A stretch of 62,031 nt of DNA from Roseovarius sp. Lineage in GTDB: Bacteria; Pseudomonadota; Alphaproteobacteria; Rhodobacterales; Rhodobacteraceae. Under the pieces are notes generated by a model. That model saw only the letters and a list, made by a program, of their open reading frames with translations. It did no database searches and had not been told where the DNA came from. The DNA lies in assembly GCF_027019125.1 (NCBI RefSeq), contig NZ_JALUXE010000007.1, forward strand, positions 1-62,031, in the 5' to 3' direction. This document shows, piece by piece, positions 58,232 to 62,031 of the stretch. The position numbers were made by a program, and so were the translations under genes. Positions within the stretch are counted from its first letter, which is position 1. Every line of letters starts with the position of its first letter.

Positions 58232-58613
58232 GGTTTGCGTCTCCGTTTGAGTGTTCGTTTGCACGACCCCGGTATCGGGATCATGCCGGGCCTACGCAGC
58301 GAGCCTGCCACTGGTTCACCGGGGATTTCCGCCGATGCGGTTTGACGCGAGGGGCGCGCCCGCTAAGCCGGGCGTGTCTGAAACTTCCAGTCACGTTTTT
58401 GTGAAGAGGCGAAGATTTTCCTGTGCGATGCAGAAGTTTCAGCCGGGTTTCCCGCCCGTTTCGGGGGGTGCGGGCGAACGGCCCGATCTTTGCCTCGATG
58501 GGGTGAAACAGGGGCCAAAGGCGTGCTTTACCGGCTTGTTTGCAAGGCCTGAATGGCGCAGGTTGCGCACGAGGCGCCCTTTGCGGCGTGGGCGGGATCA
58601 TTGGAGATTTCAG

Positions 58614-60107
58614 ATGGGGTATGTGACGCAGATCCTGGAGGTTCTGGCGCTGCTGTTCGTGTTTGCCTTGGGCGCGGTCGTGCTGGCGGTGGTGGTGTTC
58701 TATATCCTCGACAGAACGCAACCCGGCGACGCGATCCGGCGCAACTATCCGGTGATCGGGCGATTTCGGGGGCTGTTCACCAAGCTGGGTGAGTTCTTTC
58801 GTCAGTATTTCTTTGCGATGGACCGCGAGGAGATGCCGTTCAACCGGGCACAGCGGGATTGGGTCAGCCACGCGACCAAGGGGGCGGGCAACACGATCGC
58901 CTTCGGTTCGACCCGCAATCTCGGGGTTCCGGGCACGCCCATCTTTGTGCCTGCGGTGTTTCCGCCGCTGGATGATCAGTTCGCCACCACGGCGCCAATG
59001 CAGATCGGGCCAACGGCGGCGATTCCCTATATGGCCAAGTCGATCTTCAACATTTCCGGCATGAGCTATGGCGCGATTTCGCGCCCGGCGGTCGAGGCGC
59101 TGAGCCGGGGTGCGGCCAAGGCGGGTATCTGGCTGAACACCGGCGAGGGGGGGCTGAGCCCGTTTCACCTGATCGGCAATTGCGATCTGGTCTATCAGAT
59201 CGGCACCGCCAAGTATGGTGTGCGCGATGCCTTGGGCAATCTGAGCGATGCGCGCCTGCGCGAGGTGTCGGACAACCCGTGCATCAAGATGTTCGAGCTG
59301 AAGCTGGCGCAGGGCGCCAAGCCCGGCAAGGGCGGCATTCTGCCCGGTGAGAAGGTCAATGAGGAAATCGCCGCCATTCGCGGCATCGAACTGGGCAAAG
59401 ACAGCATTTCGCCCAATCGTCATGCCGATATCAACGACTTTGGCGAATTGCTGGACGTGATCGGCCATATCCGGGATGTCACTGGCCGCCCGGTGGGGTT
59501 CAAGACCGTGATCGGATCGTCCGAGGCCTGGGAACCGCTGTTCGAGATGATCGTGGCGCGTGGGGCGGACTGCGCGCCGGATTTCATCTGTATCGACGGC
59601 GGCGAGGGCGGCACCGGGGCCGCGCCCATGCCGCTGATGGATCTGGTGGGCATGCCCATTCGGGACGCGCTGCCGCGCATGGTCGATCTGCGGGACCGCT
59701 ACGGGTTGAAAGAGCGCATCCGCATGATCGCGAGCGGCAAGCTGATCAACCCCGGCGATGTGGCCTGGGCGATTTGCGCTGGCGCGGATTTCGTCACCTC
59801 GGCGCGCGGCTTCATGTTCAGCCTCGGCTGTATTCAGGCGTTGAAATGCAATCGCAACACCTGTCCCACCGGCATCACCACCCATGATCCCTATTTGCAG
59901 CGCGGTCTGGTGGTGGAGGACAAATACCTCAAGGTCGCCAATTACGCCAAATCGGTGATCAAGGAGGTCGAGACCATCGCACATTCCGTCGGCGTGGCCG
60001 AACCGCGCCTGATGCGGCGGCGGCATGTGCGGCTGGTGCAGGCCGATGGCACCTCGGTCGCGTTCAATAGAATCCGGCCAAGTTACAATCCGGACGCGGC
60101 TTTGTGA
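58614..60107 (+). CDS. FMN-binding glutamate synthase family protein
   Basis: 497 aa: an N-terminal membrane segment (LLFVFALGAVVLAVVVFYIL, residues 13-32) and the FMN/iron-sulfur domain of glutamate synthase (GltB central part): SGMSYGAISRPAVEALSRGA, LNTGEGGLSPFH, KPGKGGILPGEKV, GFKTVIGSSEAWEP, FICIDGGEGGTGAAPMPLMD and CNRNTCPTGITTHD with cluster cysteines. The glutaminase and alpha-ketoglutarate glutamine domains are missing, so it is not a full glutamate synthase; the membrane anchor suggests a different electron partner. ATG 58614 follows TTGGAGATTT. Confidence 0.85.
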   Translation: MGYVTQILEVLALLFVFALGAVVLAVVVFYILDRTQPGDAIRRNYPVIGRFRGLFTKLGEFFRQYFFAMDREEMPFNRAQRDWVSHATKGAGNTIAFGSTRNLGVPGTPIFVPAVFPPLDDQFATTAPMQIGPTAAIPYMAKSIFNISGMSYGAISRPAVEALSRGAAKAGIWLNTGEGGLSPFHLIGNCDLVYQIGTAKYGVRDALGNLSDARLREVSDNPCIKMFELKLAQGAKPGKGGILPGEKVNEEIAAIRGIELGKDSISPNRHADINDFGELLDVIGHIRDVTGRPVGFKTVIGSSEAWEPLFEMIVARGADCAPDFICIDGGEGGTGAAPMPLMDLVGMPIRDALPRMVDLRDRYGLKERIRMIASGKLINPGDVAWAICAGADFVTSARGFMFSLGCIQALKCNRNTCPTGITTHDPYLQRGLVVEDKYLKVANYAKSVIKEVETIAHSVGVAEPRLMRRRHVRLVQADGTSVAFNRIRPSYNPDAAL

Positions 60108-60183
60108 TTGGGCGTGGCTGACCGTTTGTGGCGATGGGGCCTGATCCCTCTATATAAGGAGCAAACGAGACAGGAGAGATGAC

Positions 60184-61086
60184 ATGGCCCATCGCTGGAC
60201 GAACACGCTACGTGACAAGGACGTCACCCCGGAGGCGGCATTCCTCAATCGCCGCCAGTTGATCGCCGGGGCAGCGGCGGGCGTCGGCCTCGGCCTTGGG
60301 GGGGCGCCTGCGTGGGCCGAGGCGCTGACACCCAATAGTTGGGAAGACATTACCCGCTACAACAACTATTACGAGTTCGGCACGGACAAGGGCGATCCGG
60401 CGCGCAATGCCCGCATCCTGACAGTGTCACCCTGGAGCGTGACCATCGACGGTCTGGTGGATCGCCCCGGCGCCTATGACTTTGACGAGATCATGGCCAA
60501 GATGACCATCGAGGAACGGCTCTACCGGTTCCGCTGTGTCGAAGCCTGGTCGATGGTGGTGCCGTGGAACGGATTCGAACTGGCCGACCTTCTCGATCTG
60601 GCGGGCGTGCAGAGTGCCGCGAAATACGTGGCCTTCGAGACCGTGCTGCGCCCCGATGAAATGCCGGGGGTGCGCTATCCGGTGCTCGACTGGCCCTATG
60701 TCGAGGGGCTGCGTCTGGATGAGGCGCTGCATCCGCTGACGATCATGGCCACGGGCATCTATGGCCGCGACATTCCCAATCAGAACGGCGCGCCGTTGCG
60801 TCTGGTCGTGCCGTGGAAATACGGGTTCAAGTCGATCAAGTCGGTGGTTCGGATCACCCTGACCGACAAGGAGCCGCCGACAAGCTGGAACAAGGCCAAT
60901 CCGCGCGAATACGGCTTTTATAGTAATGTGAACCCCGAGGTGAATCACCCGCGCTGGTCGCAGGCCACGGAACGGCAGATCGGCGGCGGGCTGTTTTCGG
61001 CGCGCGTGCCCACGCTCATGTTCAATGGCTATGCCGAAGAGGTGGCGGGGCTTTATGCCGGCATGGACCTGAAAAAGAACTTCTGA
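60184..61086 (+). CDS. msrP: Periplasmic methionine-sulfoxide reductase catalytic subunit MsrP
   Basis: 300 aa molybdenum enzyme that repairs oxidised methionine in periplasmic proteins. A twin-arginine signal ([19 protein letters not shown]) sends it out folded; the Mo-binding Cys is in [15 protein letters not shown] near residue 119. It gets electrons from the quinone-linked MsrQ next door, whose start overlaps the stop (TGATG). Confidence 0.94.
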   Translation: MAHRWTNTLRDKDVTPEAAFLNRRQLIAGAAAGVGLGLGGAPAWAEALTPNSWEDITRYNNYYEFGTDKGDPARNARILTVSPWSVTIDGLVDRPGAYDFDEIMAKMTIEERLYRFRCVEAWSMVVPWNGFELADLLDLAGVQSAAKYVAFETVLRPDEMPGVRYPVLDWPYVEGLRLDEALHPLTIMATGIYGRDIPNQNGAPLRLVVPWKYGFKSIKSVVRITLTDKEPPTSWNKANPREYGFYSNVNPEVNHPRWSQATERQIGGGLFSARVPTLMFNGYAEEVAGLYAGMDLKKNF

Positions 61087-61688
61087 TGCTGCAGGACCGG
61101 ATCAACGGGTTGGCCCGGCGGGTGCCGGTCTGGGCGGTGTGGCTGCTCGGGCTCGCACCGGCGGTCTGGACCTTCTATCTGGGTCTGACCGGCGGGCTGG
61201 GGGCCGAACCGATCAAGGCGCTGGAGCGGGAACTGGGCGAGGTCGCTCTGCAGCTCGTGATTCTCGGCTTGTGCATCACACCGCTGCGCCGCCACCTGGG
61301 CGTGAACCTGATCCGGTTTCGCAGGGCGGTCGGATTGCTGGCCTTTACCTATGTTTGCCTGCACCTGCTGGTCTGGCTGGTGCTGGATGTGCAGATCTGG
61401 GCGCAGATCTGGGCGGACATTCTCAAGCGGCCCTATGTGACGGTCGGCTTTACCGCATTCCTGATGATGTGTCCCTTGGCGCTGACCTCGAATGACCTGT
61501 CCGTGCGGCGGCTTGGGCCGCGGTGGCGGGTGTTGCATCGGCTGACCTACGCGGTCGCGATTCTGGCCGCGGTGCACTTCATCTGGCTCAGCAAGGGATT
61601 TCAGATCGAACCGCTGGTTTATCTGGGCGTGATTCTGGCTCTGTTGGCGCTGAGATGGCGGCCGATGCGGCAGAGTCGGCAGGTTTGA
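61086..61688 (+). CDS. msrQ: MsrQ, haem-binding membrane subunit of the MsrPQ system
   Basis: 200 aa, six membrane helices, haem b protein passing electrons from the quinone pool to MsrP. Family features: VALQLVILGLCITPLRRHL, RRAVGLLAFTYVCLHLLVWL (haem His), WRVLHRLTYAVAILAAVHFI. Complete in length. Overlaps msrP by 1 base. No gene follows in the window. Confidence 0.93.
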   Translation: MLQDRINGLARRVPVWAVWLLGLAPAVWTFYLGLTGGLGAEPIKALERELGEVALQLVILGLCITPLRRHLGVNLIRFRRAVGLLAFTYVCLHLLVWLVLDVQIWAQIWADILKRPYVTVGFTAFLMMCPLALTSNDLSVRRLGPRWRVLHRLTYAVAILAAVHFIWLSKGFQIEPLVYLGVILALLALRWRPMRQSRQV

Positions 61689-61732
61689 GTCGGGTGCCTT
61701 TCGCCGGATTCACCGGGTTTTGGGGGTAACTC

Positions 61733-61741
61733 TGTGGATAA
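61733..61741 (-). promoter_or_regulatory. DnaA-box word
   Basis: TGTGGATAA is the exact complement of the consensus TTATCCACA. Only one exact copy is seen, so origin function is not implied. Confidence 0.4.
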
Positions 61742-61855
61742 CCCCAGATGTAGGAGAGGGGTGTGCCGGGATGGGGAAATTTTGTTGCGCCAAAGGGCGT
61801 AAATATTGCTGATTTTTCCCCTAACCCCTTAATATTCCGTAAAAATCCGGGTTCG

Positions 61856-61917
61856 TGAAAAAAAGATGACAAAAGCCAAAAAAAGGGGTTGCGGGCCTGA
61901 GCCACTAACCGTAAAAG
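61856..61917 (+). promoter_or_regulatory. Strong promoter candidate with A-tract upstream element
   Basis: A-rich blocks (AAAAAAAGATGACAAAAG and CCAAAAAAAGGGG, about 61858-61888) are followed by TTGCGG (61889-61894), a 17-base spacer and TAAAAG (61912-61917). The A-tracts look like an UP element, as before stable-RNA genes; the downstream 114 bases are non-coding, fitting an rRNA leader or another untranslated leader. Confidence 0.5.
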
Positions 61918-62031
61918 CCCCTTCACCGGCGCTGCTGAGGCGGACGTTGGGACGCGGAACGGGGTTGAGCGGAAGCTTGACGAAGGGAAGCGGGAATAAA
62001 CTCTGAGGTAGGATTGGCGGGTTGCGCTAGG

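Larger units (their letters stand above)
61689..62031. other. Gene-free region at the right end
   Basis: 343 bases without a convincing gene or ribosome site. The left part is ordinary; 61780-61885 is unusually A/T-rich for this genome. It holds a DnaA-box word (61733-61741) and a promoter-like arrangement (61856-61917); the last 114 bases look like an untranslated leader. No tRNA or rRNA sequence is recognisable in it. Confidence 0.7.

Noticed and set aside
58281..60026. Long open frame on the strand opposite the glutamate-synthase-like gene (also similar long frames opposite 9218-10903 and 46158-47879).
   Set aside because: High GC makes long antisense frames common; these are rich in Arg/His/Gln, lack ribosome sites and lie on top of clear family members.
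61733..61741. Replication origin at the DnaA-box word with nearby A/T-rich DNA.
   Set aside because: Only one exact box, no dnaA/hemE/parAB genes around, and the A/T-rich block is better explained as an upstream promoter element.

Overview
The window reads as chromosomal DNA of a GC-rich alphaproteobacterium, most likely Rhodobacterales (Roseobacter/Paracoccus/Rhodobacter relatives). Indicators are the adhI-xoxF-cytochrome c order, a CIRCE-controlled groESL, the dnaX-ybaB-recR block, the DUF1013/TrcR regulator, an Aap/Bzt-type amino-acid ABC transporter and the ATP12 chaperone. Almost all of it is tightly packed coding sequence. I see no tRNA, rRNA, CRISPR array, insertion sequence or phage gene inside the window. 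Taxonomy and functions are judged from sequence and remembered family knowledge, not from a search.

Bases 1-23592 are mostly a C1/alcohol-oxidation regulon in two halves. The left half has the end of the glutathione-dependent formaldehyde dehydrogenase gene, then xoxF (with the lanthanide-type Asp-Tyr-Asp motif), xoxG, xoxJ and a CxxxCW rhodanese-like protein. Facing these on the other strand are a SoxYZ-like carrier and a DUF3280 protein. The right half (15205-23592) has a periplasmic binding protein, a YVTN beta-propeller, a small secreted protein, an ABC-2 type ABC transporter, a LuxR-type response regulator, a FIST sensor protein and a hybrid histidine kinase. No pqq biosynthesis genes are in the window. 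Between the halves lie an aminotransferase/mercaptopyruvate sulfurtransferase pair, smpB, and a complete malonate operon: divergent GntR repressor, TRAP transporter, malonyl-CoA decarboxylase and malonyl-CoA synthetase, with a palindromic operator matching the known MatR site type.

Bases 23600-42500 are mixed metabolism: an orphan phnM, a lipase-like hydrolase, a ThDP enzyme, a Nudix hydrolase, two EamA transporters, groES-groEL under a perfect CIRCE element, Mn-dependent pyrophosphatase, fadH, a LysR regulator, an FMN reductase, a Tat-exported peptide-type binding protein without permeases, aroC, RNase T2, and trcR. Bases 42500-48916 carry housekeeping genes: recR, ybaB, dnaX, a small phosphatase, and an overlapping crcB-rlu-HAD-ATP12 run.

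Bases 49121-53550 are the four-gene amino-acid ABC transporter. Then come a histone-deacetylase-like enzyme, SixA-like phosphatase, a ferredoxin-like protein, argB, an SDR, a fasciclin protein, a glutamate-synthase-like FMN enzyme and the msrPQ periplasmic methionine-sulfoxide repair pair. The last 343 bases have no gene but hold a DnaA-box word and a strong-looking rightward promoter whose product lies outside the window.

The most interesting parts are: (i) a possible periplasmic sulfur/thiol relay beside XoxF; (ii) an exporter-type ABC system carrying importer-type periplasmic parts, tied to PQQ-dependent oxidation; (iii) a recurring GAGTATTT intergenic word; and (iv) a promoter-like terminal region.
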